Origin: Akkermansia muciniphila | Lineage (GTDB): Bacteria > Verrucomicrobiota > Kiritimatiellia > RFP12 > JAAYNR01 | Assembly (NCBI GenBank): GCA_945870025.1 | Contig: CAMBQN010000007.1 | Span: 1-64,000, forward strand | Reading direction: 5' to 3' | DNA: 64,000 nucleotides | In this document: positions 25,856 to 34,078 of the stretch, one piece after another | Layout: every line of letters starts with the position of its first letter | Position numbering within the stretch: position 1 is the stretch's first letter | Made by a program: the position numbers and the translations under genes | The notes under the pieces: generated by a model | What the model was told of the DNA's origin: nothing | Databases searched by the model: none | The model's input: the letters and a program-made list of their open reading frames with translations, nothing else

Positions 25856-27040
25856 CTACTTTCCCTGAGCCTGTTTCGATACGCTGAGCCTCTTGTTCTG
25901 CTTGTCGTATATCAGGACATGCGTCCACGGGACATCTTTTCCGTTGACGGCAATCGCGACGGCGTTTCGCCCCGCCCCATCATTGAAATAGCGCACGTCG
26001 GCAACCTTCACCCGTTCATCCTGCGGCAGCTCATTGATATAGTCGTTGTAGTCGGTGATGACGGCTTTGTCCGGCAGGCCCGCGGTCGTCTGCCAACCCT
26101 TCAACTCGGCAGGCACGGCACTGGCCGGCTCGGCATTGGTTGTCGCGACAGGTTCCACCTTGGCGGCTCCCTGGGGCTTGGCAACTTTCTTGATGCCTGC
26201 GTACGGGTATTCCGAGACGGTCTCCCAGGCAATCTTCTGCAGGATGGCCAACTGTTCATCCGTGAAGCCTTTAAGCGGCAGTCCCGTCGGCGGCATGTGG
26301 TAAAGCACCGCAAAATGGCAGTAAGCCTGAAGAGCCATGACGTGCATGCCGGGATGTGGCATTGCGTCATTCCACAACTCCGACTGCTTGGTCAACCCTG
26401 GGTACGTTCCCGCCACGATCATGGCGCGGAGCTTGGTCACAGCGTCACCGACCGGGACAATAAAGACGACCGACTTGCCGTATTGTTGATTGATCTTATC
26501 GACCGCATCTTCCACGGACTTGCGCGTCTTTGAGATTGCATTCTGTACGTCGGCGGGATCCGACAGATCATAGTCGGCGATTACTTTGATGGGGTCGCGC
26601 CGCCCTTCGGGGAAAAAATGTCGCCCATCGCCCACAAGCCAGGCGGCCTGGTAATAGACGCGGAAGTTCGGATTGCTCTGCAACCCTGACGCCAATAGTT
26701 TTGGCGCTCCAGCGATCGGTTGCGTCCACCAGTGGACGCCGTGCGTGTAGACATCCACATCGCCGGCAGCGATAGGATTGGGTTCGTTGGGCTTCGATCC
26801 CTTCACCGCCTGATGGCCCTGAATACCAGCGGTTTTAATCAGTTCGCCCACAAAACTTTGAACCGTAACAGGAAGCCAACTGTTGCCATCGAACATCACA
26901 CGCAACCCCGCTGGCGGAGCTGCAACTTTTCCGGAGTCGTTCGTTGACGTTCCACCTGTCGCCGCCACCGACTCTGCGGCGCTGACCGCAGAGGCCAGTG
27001 TTCCAATCAACAGAATTGAACCCCATTTTTTCCGATTCAT
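25856..27040 (-). CDS. Secreted SGNH-like protein of unknown function
   Basis: The start at 27040 gives 394 aa with the signal peptide MNRKKWGSILLIGTLASAVS; the track ORF extends it through repeat DNA. After a low-complexity linker the mature protein begins GLRVMFDGNSWLPV, resembling SGNH block I with Ser in GNS. It ends its first domain with NDAMPHPGMHVMALQAYCHF, resembling the DxxH block. A middle segment predicts alternating alpha/beta structure (VDVYTHGVHWWTQ, VVFIVPVGDAVTKLR). The C-terminal 110 residues are a separate small domain after an Ala/Pro linker. Hydrolase activity is inferred, not certain. It lies between two giant secreted-protein genes. Confidence 0.55.
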   Translation of the reverse strand: MNRKKWGSILLIGTLASAVSAAESVAATGGTSTNDSGKVAAPPAGLRVMFDGNSWLPVTVQSFVGELIKTAGIQGHQAVKGSKPNEPNPIAAGDVDVYTHGVHWWTQPIAGAPKLLASGLQSNPNFRVYYQAAWLVGDGRHFFPEGRRDPIKVIADYDLSDPADVQNAISKTRKSVEDAVDKINQQYGKSVVFIVPVGDAVTKLRAMIVAGTYPGLTKQSELWNDAMPHPGMHVMALQAYCHFAVLYHMPPTGLPLKGFTDEQLAILQKIAWETVSEYPYAGIKKVAKPQGAAKVEPVATTNAEPASAVPAELKGWQTTAGLPDKAVITDYNDYINELPQDERVKVADVRYFNDGAGRNAVAIAVNGKDVPWTHVLIYDKQNKRLSVSKQAQGK

Positions 27041-27081
27041 ACTGCTCTCCTTGACCGTGTCTTTTGTACTTTTTGTGGCCA

Positions 27082-27160
27082 TCCAAACATCCAACGTCCA
27101 ACATCCAACACACAACATCCAACACCCAACGCCAAACGCCCAACGCCAAACGAAGACGCT
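27082..27160. repeat. CATCCAAC/GCCAAACG word array
   Basis: About eight tandem copies of a 7-11 base unit (CCAACATCCAACA, CCCAACGCCAAACG) lie upstream of the SGNH-like gene. Read on the minus strand they encode a GVGCWMLCVGCWTLDV peptide, which is a spurious translation. Confidence 0.85.
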
Positions 27161-27172
27161 GGCGAGGTGGGC

Positions 27173-27247
27173 CTGAACCCTGAACCCTTCTCCTCTCCAT
27201 TGGCCTTCGGCGCGGCGAGACGCCGCTGCCCTACCTCGCGCGAAGCG
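27173..27247. repeat. 75-bp dispersed repeat, copy B
   Basis: Same orientation as and four mismatches from 19391-19465. Confidence 0.9.
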
Positions 27248-27389
27248 CCTTTCCTTAAACTGACAGTGATCGGTGCGGGCGCGAAGCAATCGGCAGCGCG
27301 AGTCTCTCGTCCTCGTCGTCGTCCTCGAATCGTGAAATCGCGGACGAGGATGCTGATGGGCGGCCCGACCCTAATCCGCCCCGCTGGGT

Positions 27390-27460
27390 TGACGCGATGA
27401 CCCGTTGACCTGATGACGCCCGGACATCATCTGCTTTGGCGTCATCGGGTCATCGCGTCA
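27390..27460. repeat. GATGACGC word palindrome
   Basis: The left arm (27390-27420) and right arm (27438-27460) are reverse complements except for an 8-base gap, with words TGACGCGATGACCC and GATGACGCC. The loop is 17 bases. Confidence 0.88.
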
Positions 27461-27480
27461 CGATCACAACCTCCCGCCCT

Positions 27481-27502
27481 GACGCGACGGGGACGTCGCG
27501 TC
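27481..27502. repeat. 9-bp perfect hairpin GACGCGACG/CGTCGCGTC
   Basis: A perfect stem with the loop GGGA. It is isolated from any gene end and has no T-run. Confidence 0.7.
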
Positions 27503-27563
27503 TACCAAGACAAAACCGGGTCGGGCCCGTTATCGCCAGACCCGCCCCGCGTCGCTTCCTTCT

Positions 27564-27650
27564 CAGGTCTTAATCTCCGGTCTTTGTCTCGGGTCTTTGT
27601 CTTTCCTCGGAAAGATTAAGACTGGAGATTAGGACCTGAGATTAAGACTC
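27564..27650. repeat. ATTAAGAC/ACAAAGAC word palindrome
   Basis: The left arm (27564-27606) and right arm (27609-27650) meet almost without a loop. They pair through the words TCTTAATCTCC, GTCTTTGTC and their complements, with mismatches where ACAAAGAC faces ATTAAGAC. Confidence 0.85.
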
Positions 27651-27701
27651 AAGACAACGACACACTGATTCCTGACTCCTGTCCGCTGGCACCCCGCGCC
27701 C

Positions 27702-27785
27702 GTGGAGCGCCGTAGCCCCCTGGGCGAAGCGGCCCCAGGCGCGCCGTAGCCCCGACTACCCCGTGGGAGGTCGGGGCGAAGGCGG
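27702..27785. repeat. CGCCGTAGCC word repeat with GC-rich stem at a gene end
   Basis: GCGCCGTAGCCCC occurs twice and a CCCCGAC/GTCGGGG stem (27750-27756 with 27770-27776) follows, then GGCGGCTAC. The complementary word GGTAGCC supplies the TAG stop of the minus-strand gene that ends at 27786. It could act as that gene's terminator. Confidence 0.65.
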
Positions 27786-30700
27786 CTACCGCATCATGAT
27801 CACGGTGCCTTTGGGTGGCGGGGTCTCGTAGCGGATGATCACGATGCCGGAACCGCCATTGCCTGCCTGGCTCTTACCGCCACCACCGCCACCGCCGCCG
27901 CCCGTGTAGGCTTGGCCGTTGATACCGGCCGTGGTGTCATATCCACCGTCCCCGCCGCCTCCTTGCCCACCAAGACCACGCTGGCCGATCGTGGAATTTC
28001 CGCCGCCACCACCGCCGCCGGCATAGTACACATTGGTGCCGGAGATCGAAGACACCACACCAATTCCACCGTACCCCGGATTCGATCCGGCGTTGGCATT
28101 GTTTCCTGGCGCTCCGCCTCCGCCGCCGCCACCTCCAGTGTCTAGTACGCCTCCAGTGCCTCCGCTGTACCCCTGTCCGGGTGTACCGGAGCCCTGGCCT
28201 CTTTGGTGCCACCCACCCCCACCGCTGCCGCCCGTGGCGGCGTTTCCACCGCCAGCGGCGCCGGCACCGCCACCGCCGCCTATGGCAACAAGATTGGTCA
28301 GTGAAGAATTGGTGAATGAAGAGTTCCCTCCGGGAAATCCGTCCTGGACACTGCCGCCCCTCGCGCCGTAGTTCCCAACGACAATGGCATAGACTTGAGC
28401 CAGAACCGATGTTGAACCCGTGAGCAATCCGCCGGCCCCGCCGCCGCCGCTGCCGTAGTTGTTCGCGTCATACCCACCACCGCCGCCGCCGGCGACCACC
28501 AGGTACTCGACCTTGAGATCCGTCTTCGGCGTGAAGGTGCCGTTGTTCGTAAAGACATGCACGTAATAGTCGGTGCCGGAGACTGTTCGGATGTAGATCG
28601 CGTCTCCGCCGGTAGACGTCTTCGACCCATAGGCCACCCCCGTCCCTGTCACCTCTTGCAACGCATTCACAGCCCCGGCGCTGCTGTTAGCGATGGATGC
28701 GCCTGCGTAGGATTGAGCCAGCGTCGGAACGAAACGGACGTACACCGTCGTGGGCGCCAGCGTTCCGCCACTCTGGGTCAAGGTCAACGACGTCCCAAAC
28801 CCCGAGCCGCTGCTCGCGGAAACCTGGAAGCCCGCCGGCGGGTTCACCGTCACGTTCGCCGTGAGATAGCTGCCGCTCACTGTGTAGCTTGTGGCGACCC
28901 AAGAGAATTTTCCTGTGACCACGCTCCCAAGGTCGAGCGTTCCGCCGCTAATGTAGATCGTCTGCACAACCCCGGTCCCGCTGACCCCCGCCGTCTGCGT
29001 GGCCGCGCCGGCGCTGCTGTTGGCGATGCTGCCCGAGTACTGCGCCGAGCCCGCTCCCGCCGACGGCGTGAACCGCACGTAGACCGGCGTGGAGGCCAGG
29101 CTTCCGCCCGAGGGTGACGACACATTCGCCACACTCACCGTGCAGGACTGTCCAAAACCCGTTGCGCTATTTGTGGAGACCGCGAAAGCCGCCGGCGCGG
29201 TCACCGTCACGTTGTCTTGGAGATTGGAACCCGACAGCGTGAAGCTCTGATTCGACGAGGTCGTGTTCGTGACCACACTGCCGAAGGTGACCGTCCCGGC
29301 GCCGACGCTGATGCCCGGCACCACTCCGACGCCGGTTAGCGCCACCATCTTGTTTGCGGCGCCGCTGCTGGAGTTGGTGATGCTGCCCGCGTACGGACCC
29401 GACCCGTTCGACGGCGTGAACTGCACGTTGATCGTCGTGGCGGACAGTGAACCGGGCGCGTTGGTCGCCACAGTCACCGTGGACCCGAAGGTCCCTCCAT
29501 TCGTGGCGACCTTGAAATACGACGACGGCGCGGTCACTGTGACGTCACCTTGGAGTAGAATGCCGGACAGCGTGTAGGTGAAGTCGGCCGAGGTCTTGTT
29601 CGTGATCACGTTCCCCAAACCGAGAGAATCCGGCGAGACGGTGAGCAACGGCGCGCCGGCATCGATCGCCGTGCCGGCCAGCGTCACCGTCTGGGTCACG
29701 GACCCGCTGATGTTAGTGATGGCTCCGGGGTACGACCCAGCCGACGTCGGGGTGAACCGGACGTAGATGTTTGTGGCGGGAACTGCGCCCGACGCATTGG
29801 TGGTCAGCGTCAATGACGAGAAGTAGTCCACGGCATTCGTGCTGATCCCGTATACCGATGACGGCGTCACGGTAATGGTGATGTTGTCGGTCAGGCCCAC
29901 CCCGGACACCGTATTGGTCAACACATTGGTCGTGTTCACAAACACAGTGCTGCCGAAATCGAGCAAGTTGGTGCCAACGGCGATGCCGGGCGTGACATAC
30001 CGCACGATCACGATGCCGGAGCCGCCGAGCCCGCCAGTGCTGGTGGTCCATACACCGCCGCCGCCACCACCACCACCAGTTCCATCTGTTCCTGCGGTAC
30101 CCTTGGCGGAGGCACTATTGGCACCACCCGCACCACCGCCGCCCAACCCACCAGTACTTGCACCACCAGTATCCGCGCCACCACCACCGCCGCCAGCGTA
30201 ATTAGTCATGACGCCGCTTATGTCATAAGCCAGCCCATTGCCACCCTTCCCACCTACGGTAGTGGTGCCATTTGAGCCGGCTGCGCCTGCTCCACCGCCG
30301 CCACCACCGCCGTCGTTCGAGCCGTTATTACCCGCCTTACCACCATTAGATCCTTGGCCGACTGTATTTGTTCCTTCAGCAGAGCCGGAACGGTATCCGC
30401 CACCACCAGAGCCACCATTGCCACCTGTCCACGGGGAAACTTGTCCGCTAAATCTCGCTCCACCTCCACCACCGATTGCTGTGAATCCAAATGCTGTAGA
30501 GTCTGAGCCCTTTCTTTGGGTGCTAGTGTATTGGCCGTCAGTACCGCCTAGGCCGCCAGCCCCAACGGCGATCGTATAGTTGCTGACAACCGCCGTGAAG
30601 TTCGTATAGATCAAACCACCCGCGCCGCCGCCGCCGCCCCCGCCATTGGCGTTATCACCACCATTACCGCCGCCGCCGCCGCCCACCACCAGCACCTCCA

Positions 30701-30974
30701 CATTGCCGGCGACCGAGACATTCAGGTTTGTCGTACCCGCGGTCTTGAAAATGTGGGCCGTCCAGTTGGTGCCGTTCAGCGTGTAGTTCGTGACCGACCC
30801 GCACGTGGCCGACACCGCCTCCGCCTGCGGCGCGAGCGCGGCGAGCATTCCCGCAGCCAGCGCGACGCCAACCGCCATCGACAACCGATTTCCGACGTGT
30901 CCGCCATAGCTCTCCAAGCGACGGCGAATCATCGGCAACCATCCTCGATTTCTGCTTCCTGTCTGCTTTCTCAT
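27786..30974 (-). CDS. Giant glycine-rich secreted protein with repeated beta domains
   Basis: The protein is 1062 aa from the ATG at 30974, set by AGGAGACG upstream; the track ORF adds 56 residues encoded by a CACGAAG repeat. The signal peptide runs MAVGVALAAGMLAALAPQAEA. Modules: NYTLNGTNWTAHIF followed by a glycine-rich region with GGGGGG runs ending SGIVIVRYV (about 60-330). Then five tandem 85-100-residue choice-of-anchor/ASH-like beta domains (VGTNLLDFGSTVF, SPDSLGLGNVI, GAGTVTFGSVV, SGGTLDLGSVV), and a second glycine-rich module ending SGIVIIRYE near the C-terminus. Paralogous in its Gly modules to the 1711-aa protein. Probably extracellular matrix or adhesin. Confidence 0.8.
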   Translation of the reverse strand: MRKQTGSRNRGWLPMIRRRLESYGGHVGNRLSMAVGVALAAGMLAALAPQAEAVSATCGSVTNYTLNGTNWTAHIFKTAGTTNLNVSVAGNVEVLVVGGGGGGNGGDNANGGGGGGGAGGLIYTNFTAVVSNYTIAVGAGGLGGTDGQYTSTQRKGSDSTAFGFTAIGGGGGARFSGQVSPWTGGNGGSGGGGYRSGSAEGTNTVGQGSNGGKAGNNGSNDGGGGGGGAGAAGSNGTTTVGGKGGNGLAYDISGVMTNYAGGGGGGADTGGASTGGLGGGGAGGANSASAKGTAGTDGTGGGGGGGGVWTTSTGGLGGSGIVIVRYVTPGIAVGTNLLDFGSTVFVNTTNVLTNTVSGVGLTDNITITVTPSSVYGISTNAVDYFSSLTLTTNASGAVPATNIYVRFTPTSAGSYPGAITNISGSVTQTVTLAGTAIDAGAPLLTVSPDSLGLGNVITNKTSADFTYTLSGILLQGDVTVTAPSSYFKVATNGGTFGSTVTVATNAPGSLSATTINVQFTPSNGSGPYAGSITNSSSGAANKMVALTGVGVVPGISVGAGTVTFGSVVTNTTSSNQSFTLSGSNLQDNVTVTAPAAFAVSTNSATGFGQSCTVSVANVSSPSGGSLASTPVYVRFTPSAGAGSAQYSGSIANSSAGAATQTAGVSGTGVVQTIYISGGTLDLGSVVTGKFSWVATSYTVSGSYLTANVTVNPPAGFQVSASSGSGFGTSLTLTQSGGTLAPTTVYVRFVPTLAQSYAGASIANSSAGAVNALQEVTGTGVAYGSKTSTGGDAIYIRTVSGTDYYVHVFTNNGTFTPKTDLKVEYLVVAGGGGGGYDANNYGSGGGGAGGLLTGSTSVLAQVYAIVVGNYGARGGSVQDGFPGGNSSFTNSSLTNLVAIGGGGGAGAAGGGNAATGGSGGGGWHQRGQGSGTPGQGYSGGTGGVLDTGGGGGGGGAPGNNANAGSNPGYGGIGVVSSISGTNVYYAGGGGGGGNSTIGQRGLGGQGGGGDGGYDTTAGINGQAYTGGGGGGGGGKSQAGNGGSGIVIIRYETPPPKGTVIMMR

Positions 30975-31057
30975 GGCTTTCGTCTCCTGTTTGGGTTTTG
31001 TTTGACTGGTCAGATGAGTCTTGCCGGTCGCTTTGTACAGCCTGTAACGGCAGTTTT

Positions 31058-31193
31058 CACCACGAAGAACACGAAGAACACGAAGGAATTTTTTGAATGG
31101 CCTCGCCAGGAACGGTTTCACCCTATGGCGCCAGGTCCTCATTACTTTTCACTCTGCATTTCTTTCTTCGTGCACTTCGTGTCCTTCGTGGTG
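31058..31193. repeat. CACGAAGAA word palindrome
   Basis: CACCACGAAGAACACGAAG at the left pairs with CTTCGTGTCCTTCGTGGTG at the right. The centre is about 80 bases of unrelated sequence. It lies upstream of the glycine-rich gene. The encoded TTKNTKNTKE peptide in the plus frame is spurious. Confidence 0.88.
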
Positions 31194-31500
31194 ATTTCAA
31201 CTCCCGCATCCAGCCTTCAGCCTTTCAGCTTTTGTCCTTCTTCTTCTTCCCAACTCCCGCTTGGTATAGTTGCGATTGCGTGTGCGGGGGTGATGCCGGC
31301 CTCATGGCCTGCATTCCCAGACGCCGAGAGCGGAAGTCCCGCAGCGCCGCCACCTCACGCAACCCTCATGTAAGGTTGGATTGCTTGGCGTGGCATTCGC
31401 CTCGCAGTCCGCCCAGTGTGTCCATCCGGCCGGTTGCCCGGCCTTTGTCGATTTGCAAACATGTTACACCCACTCGCGAAGACGGAGCAAGTGAAATATT
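31194..31500. other. Gene-free stretch
   Basis: No supported gene or RNA. It holds a CAGCCTTCAGCCTTTCAGC fragment of the CAGCCT word family near 31211 and otherwise unremarkable GC-rich sequence. Confidence 0.5.
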
Positions 31501-31513
31501 ACCAATATATTTT

Positions 31514-31525
31514 TTGGTAGACCAA
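31514..31525. promoter_or_regulatory. Candidate GntR-type operator
   Basis: TTGGTAGACCAA is a perfect 12-bp palindrome with the GT-N-AC core typical of GntR-family operators. It is 57 bases before the regulator gene, in an unusually AT-rich patch. A second ACCAA..TTGGT dyad overlaps it to the left. Autoregulation is inferred. Confidence 0.45.
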
Positions 31526-31581
31526 TTGTTGAAAACCTGATATGCTCATTTCGTTTTCTGATCCATGAAAGGAGTGTCACG

Positions 31582-32697
31582 ATGACCGCACACTATCAGA
31601 TTGCGATGGAGCGAATCCGGGCTTACCTGCTCGATCAACAGCCGCTGCGCGACACGCGCCTGCCGTCGGAGCGGGATTTCGAGCAATTGTTGGGGATCAC
31701 CCGTCCGGCGGTGAACAAGGCGATCGCCTGCCTGGTCGCAGCGGGCGTGCTGCGCCGGGAGGGATACAAGCTGTACGCCGGCGCGCCGCCTCCCCTGCCC
31801 GGCCCGCCACCCGTGCACGTGCTGATCCCGCGCGGCATCATGGTCAACCAACTGGGGCCGCTGGAGGCGGCCCATGATGTGGCCCGCGAGCGCCTCAGCC
31901 ACGCGATCCCGGTGCTGACTCGGGACGCGGCCGATGAGCGCGAGGCGCTCGTCCGGCTCCTGCGCGAAAAGATCAACGGCTTCGTGATCTGGCCCAATGG
32001 CCCGGACTGCAACGTCGATCTGCTCACCCAGTTCCGACAGCAGGGCACGCCGTTCGTGGTCTGCGATCAGGACGTGGACGACTTCGACTTTGTCGGGATC
32101 GACAACGAGTTGGGGGCCGCGCTGGCTGTGCGGCATTTGGTCGCGCAGGGCCACCGAAACCTCGCCTACCTCACCCGACCGCGGACCTTACCCAGCCTCG
32201 TCCGCCGCTGCGCCGGTTATCGCAACGCCTGCCAGGTTGCCGGACTGCAGGCGGCCGCCGATCAGGTCATTGATGTGGCCTCCTTCTCCGAAGCGCATTC
32301 CGTGGAATCCTTGGCCGCGATGCGTAAGCGTTACCCCAAGGCCACGGCCTTTGTGGCCAGCAACGACATCATCGCCCTGCAGGTGATCGCGACCGCCCAA
32401 GCCGCCGGACTGCGCATTCCGAAAGATCTCTCGGCCGTCGGGTTCGACGACATTGCCGCGGCCGCGCAGGCGACGCCGCCCCTAACCACCATCCGGCAGG
32501 ATTTCTACGAGATCGGCTACCTCGCAACGGAGCTGCTTTATCAGCGCCTCACCGCGACGCCCCCGCGCGACCCGCTGCAGTCCGTGCGCATGCGACTCCA
32601 GCCCCGCCTGATCAGCCGCGGATCCGTCAGGGCGAACGCATCTAAATTTCTGCCCCTGCTGCAACAAAAAGAACACTTTTCGCAAAAACCGCAATAA
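31582..32697 (+). CDS. Transcriptional regulator, GntR-type wHTH with LacI-type effector domain
   Basis: This 371-aa protein has an N-terminal winged helix-turn-helix (RIRAYLLDQQPLRDTRLPSERDF, then ITRPAVNKAIACLVAAG, about 10-62). A periplasmic-binding-protein-like sensor follows (VDDFDFVGIDNELGAALAVRHL, HRNLAYLTRPR, TAFVASNDIIALQVIATAQ, VGFDDIAAAAQATPPLTTI). It resembles AraR-like sugar-responsive repressors. AAAGGAG lies upstream of the ATG. The last 21 or so residues (from about ANASKFLPLL) are encoded by the CGAATGTT repeat that begins at 32628, so the natural C-terminus was probably replaced. Its target may be itself or a sugar locus. Confidence 0.88.
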   Translation: MTAHYQIAMERIRAYLLDQQPLRDTRLPSERDFEQLLGITRPAVNKAIACLVAAGVLRREGYKLYAGAPPPLPGPPPVHVLIPRGIMVNQLGPLEAAHDVARERLSHAIPVLTRDAADEREALVRLLREKINGFVIWPNGPDCNVDLLTQFRQQGTPFVVCDQDVDDFDFVGIDNELGAALAVRHLVAQGHRNLAYLTRPRTLPSLVRRCAGYRNACQVAGLQAAADQVIDVASFSEAHSVESLAAMRKRYPKATAFVASNDIIALQVIATAQAAGLRIPKDLSAVGFDDIAAAAQATPPLTTIRQDFYEIGYLATELLYQRLTATPPRDPLQSVRMRLQPRLISRGSVRANASKFLPLLQQKEHFSQKPQ

Positions 32698-32782
32698 ATC
32701 AGCGAATATTTCGTTCGACTCACCCGTGGATACACGGACGGCGGAACGAACATTCGCTCAAAACCTTTATTATTGCGTCAAC
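32628..32782. repeat. CGAATGTT palindromic element, copy B, overlapping the regulator gene
   Basis: This is the inverted homologue of 19655-19807: CAGGGCGAACGCATC, the CTTTTCGCAAAAACCGCAA block, then the imperfect palindrome ending CGAACATTCGCT and the tail ATTGCGTCA. Its first 70 bases lie inside the regulator CDS and provide its stop codon. Confidence 0.9.
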
Positions 32783-32816
32783 CCACCACCAATCCGGAAG
32801 CGCCACAAAAATAGGT

Positions 32817-32845
32817 TTGATGTCACGCCCGATTTCGGCTAATAT
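32817..32845 (+). promoter_or_regulatory. Promoter of the V-ATPase operon
   Basis: TTGATG (32817-32822), 17 bases, TAATAT (32840-32845), with an overlapping TATAAT at 32843-32848. The leader is about 50 bases to the subunit E start. Confidence 0.55.
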
Positions 32846-32900
32846 AATACGCCTTTTATGACAATTTCCGCACGCGTGACCGTCGAACAAGGAAAATCGC

Positions 32901-33503
32901 ATGAGCCAGGATGTACACCTGCAGGCGCTGCTGGATAAAATTCGCACCGAGGGTGTGGAGAAGGCGGCCGCCGAAGCGCAAGCCATCACGGCAGCGGCCG
33001 AGGCGCGGGCGCGTGAGATCATCGCCGCCGCCGAACAGCGGGCCGCCGCCGAGCGGGACCGGGCTGAGCGCGATGCCAAGGCCTTCCAACAACGGGCAAC
33101 CGACGCCGTCCGCCAAGCCGCGCGCGATGTCGTGCTATCGGTCGAAATATCCGTCGCCGCCTATCTCCGCGCACTGCTGCTCGCGCAAACCACGATCACC
33201 CTCTCCGACCCCGCCCGCCTGGCCTCGCTGGTCGAGGCCGCGGTGGCCGCCTATCTGGCTGGCGGCGAACAGGCGCTGACCGTCTGTCTGGCCGAAAAGG
33301 CCTCGGCAACGGCGGATGCCCTCCGCGCCGCTCTTGTCCGTCAGGCGGTCTCCGGCGTGACGCTGGTGCTTGACGAGAACACCGGCGCCGGTTTTCGCGT
33401 GCACCTCGACAACGGCCGCGTGGAGCACGACTTCACGGCCGCCGCCGTCACAGAGGCGCTCGCCAGGCACCTCCGGCCGCAGCTTGCGGCCTTGCTGAAG
33501 TAA
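32901..33503 (+). CDS. atpE: V-type ATP synthase/ATPase subunit E
   Basis: This 200-aa peripheral-stalk subunit has a long Ala/Glu/Arg-rich coiled coil in its first 90 residues (EKAAAEAQAITAAAEARARE) and a compact C-terminal domain (VTLVLDENTGAGFRVHLDNGRVEHDFTAAAVTEAL) typical of V-ATPase E. AAGGAAAATCGC precedes the ATG. First gene of the operon E-DUF2764-A-B-D-I-K. Confidence 0.88.
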   Translation: MSQDVHLQALLDKIRTEGVEKAAAEAQAITAAAEARAREIIAAAEQRAAAERDRAERDAKAFQQRATDAVRQAARDVVLSVEISVAAYLRALLLAQTTITLSDPARLASLVEAAVAAYLAGGEQALTVCLAEKASATADALRAALVRQAVSGVTLVLDENTGAGFRVHLDNGRVEHDFTAAAVTEALARHLRPQLAALLK

Positions 33504-33525
33504 GCCGCCCGTTTACCCTTCGCCC

Positions 33526-34074
33526 ATGAGCATCTATTACCTCATCGCCAGCCTGCCCGCGCTCGATCTGGAGACCGCTCCGGCCCTCACGCCCGACGCG
33601 TTCGCCCAGTTGTGCCGCGAACAACTCGCCCCGGCCGAGGCGGATGCCGCCGAAGCACTGATGGCCGACCGCGACGACCATCATCCCTTCGTCCGGGACT
33701 GGCGTGATCGTGACGCCCTGTTGCGCAATGCCGCGGCCCGCCAACGCGCGGCCCGGCGCACAACCGACCCGGAGCCTTACCAGAAGCCGACCTCCGGATG
33801 CGACCTGCGCATCGAGCGTGATGTGGAAGCCGCCTTTCAGGCCGCCGATCCGCTGCAGCGCGAACGCCAGCTCGACCGCATCCGCTGGCGTGTCGCCGAC
33901 GAGTTGCAAGGGCCCGATCCCATGACCCCGCGCGCCGCGCTCGCCTATGCGGTCAAGCTCCGCCTCGCCTGTCGCTGGGCGGCACTCACCCCCGGCGCCG
34001 GCCGAGCCGCAGCCGCCAGACTGCTCGACATCCCCATCGATTTGAATGATCACGCACGAACCGAACAGGCCTGA
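33526..34074 (+). CDS. DUF2764 family protein of the V-ATPase operon
   Basis: This 182-aa cytoplasmic protein begins MSIYYLIASLPALDLE and continues with a helical, charged sequence (FVRDWRDRDALLRNAAARQR, DVEAAFQAADPLQRERQLDRIRW). It sits between subunits E and A, the conserved place for DUF2764 in bacterial V-ATPase operons that lack a recognisable subunit C. It may substitute for the C (rotor-neck) subunit; that role is inference from position. Confidence 0.8.
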   Translation: MSIYYLIASLPALDLETAPALTPDAFAQLCREQLAPAEADAAEALMADRDDHHPFVRDWRDRDALLRNAAARQRAARRTTDPEPYQKPTSGCDLRIERDVEAAFQAADPLQRERQLDRIRWRVADELQGPDPMTPRAALAYAVKLRLACRWAALTPGAGRAAAARLLDIPIDLNDHARTEQA

Positions 34075-34078
34075 ACGT

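Larger units (their letters stand above)
27041..27785. other. 745-base gap filled with word repeats and hairpins
   Basis: No gene supported. From left to right: a CATCCAAC array, the second 75-bp repeat, a weak GTCCTCG/CGAGGA hairpin near 27310-27350, the GATGACGC palindrome, a GACGCGACG hairpin, the ATTAAGAC/ACAAAGAC palindrome and a CGCCGTAGCC array with a GC-rich stem touching the stop codon of the next gene. Confidence 0.8.

Noticed and set aside
27041-27289. N-terminal extension of the SGNH-like protein (track start 27289)
   Set aside because: The extension (GVGCWMLCVGCWTLDV) is encoded by the CATCCAAC array; the signal peptide begins at the ATG at 27040.
30753-31373. 206-aa plus-strand ORF containing TTKNTKNTKE
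   Set aside because: Crosses the antisense strand of the Gly-rich gene and a CACGAAG word array; the peptide is a translation of the repeat.
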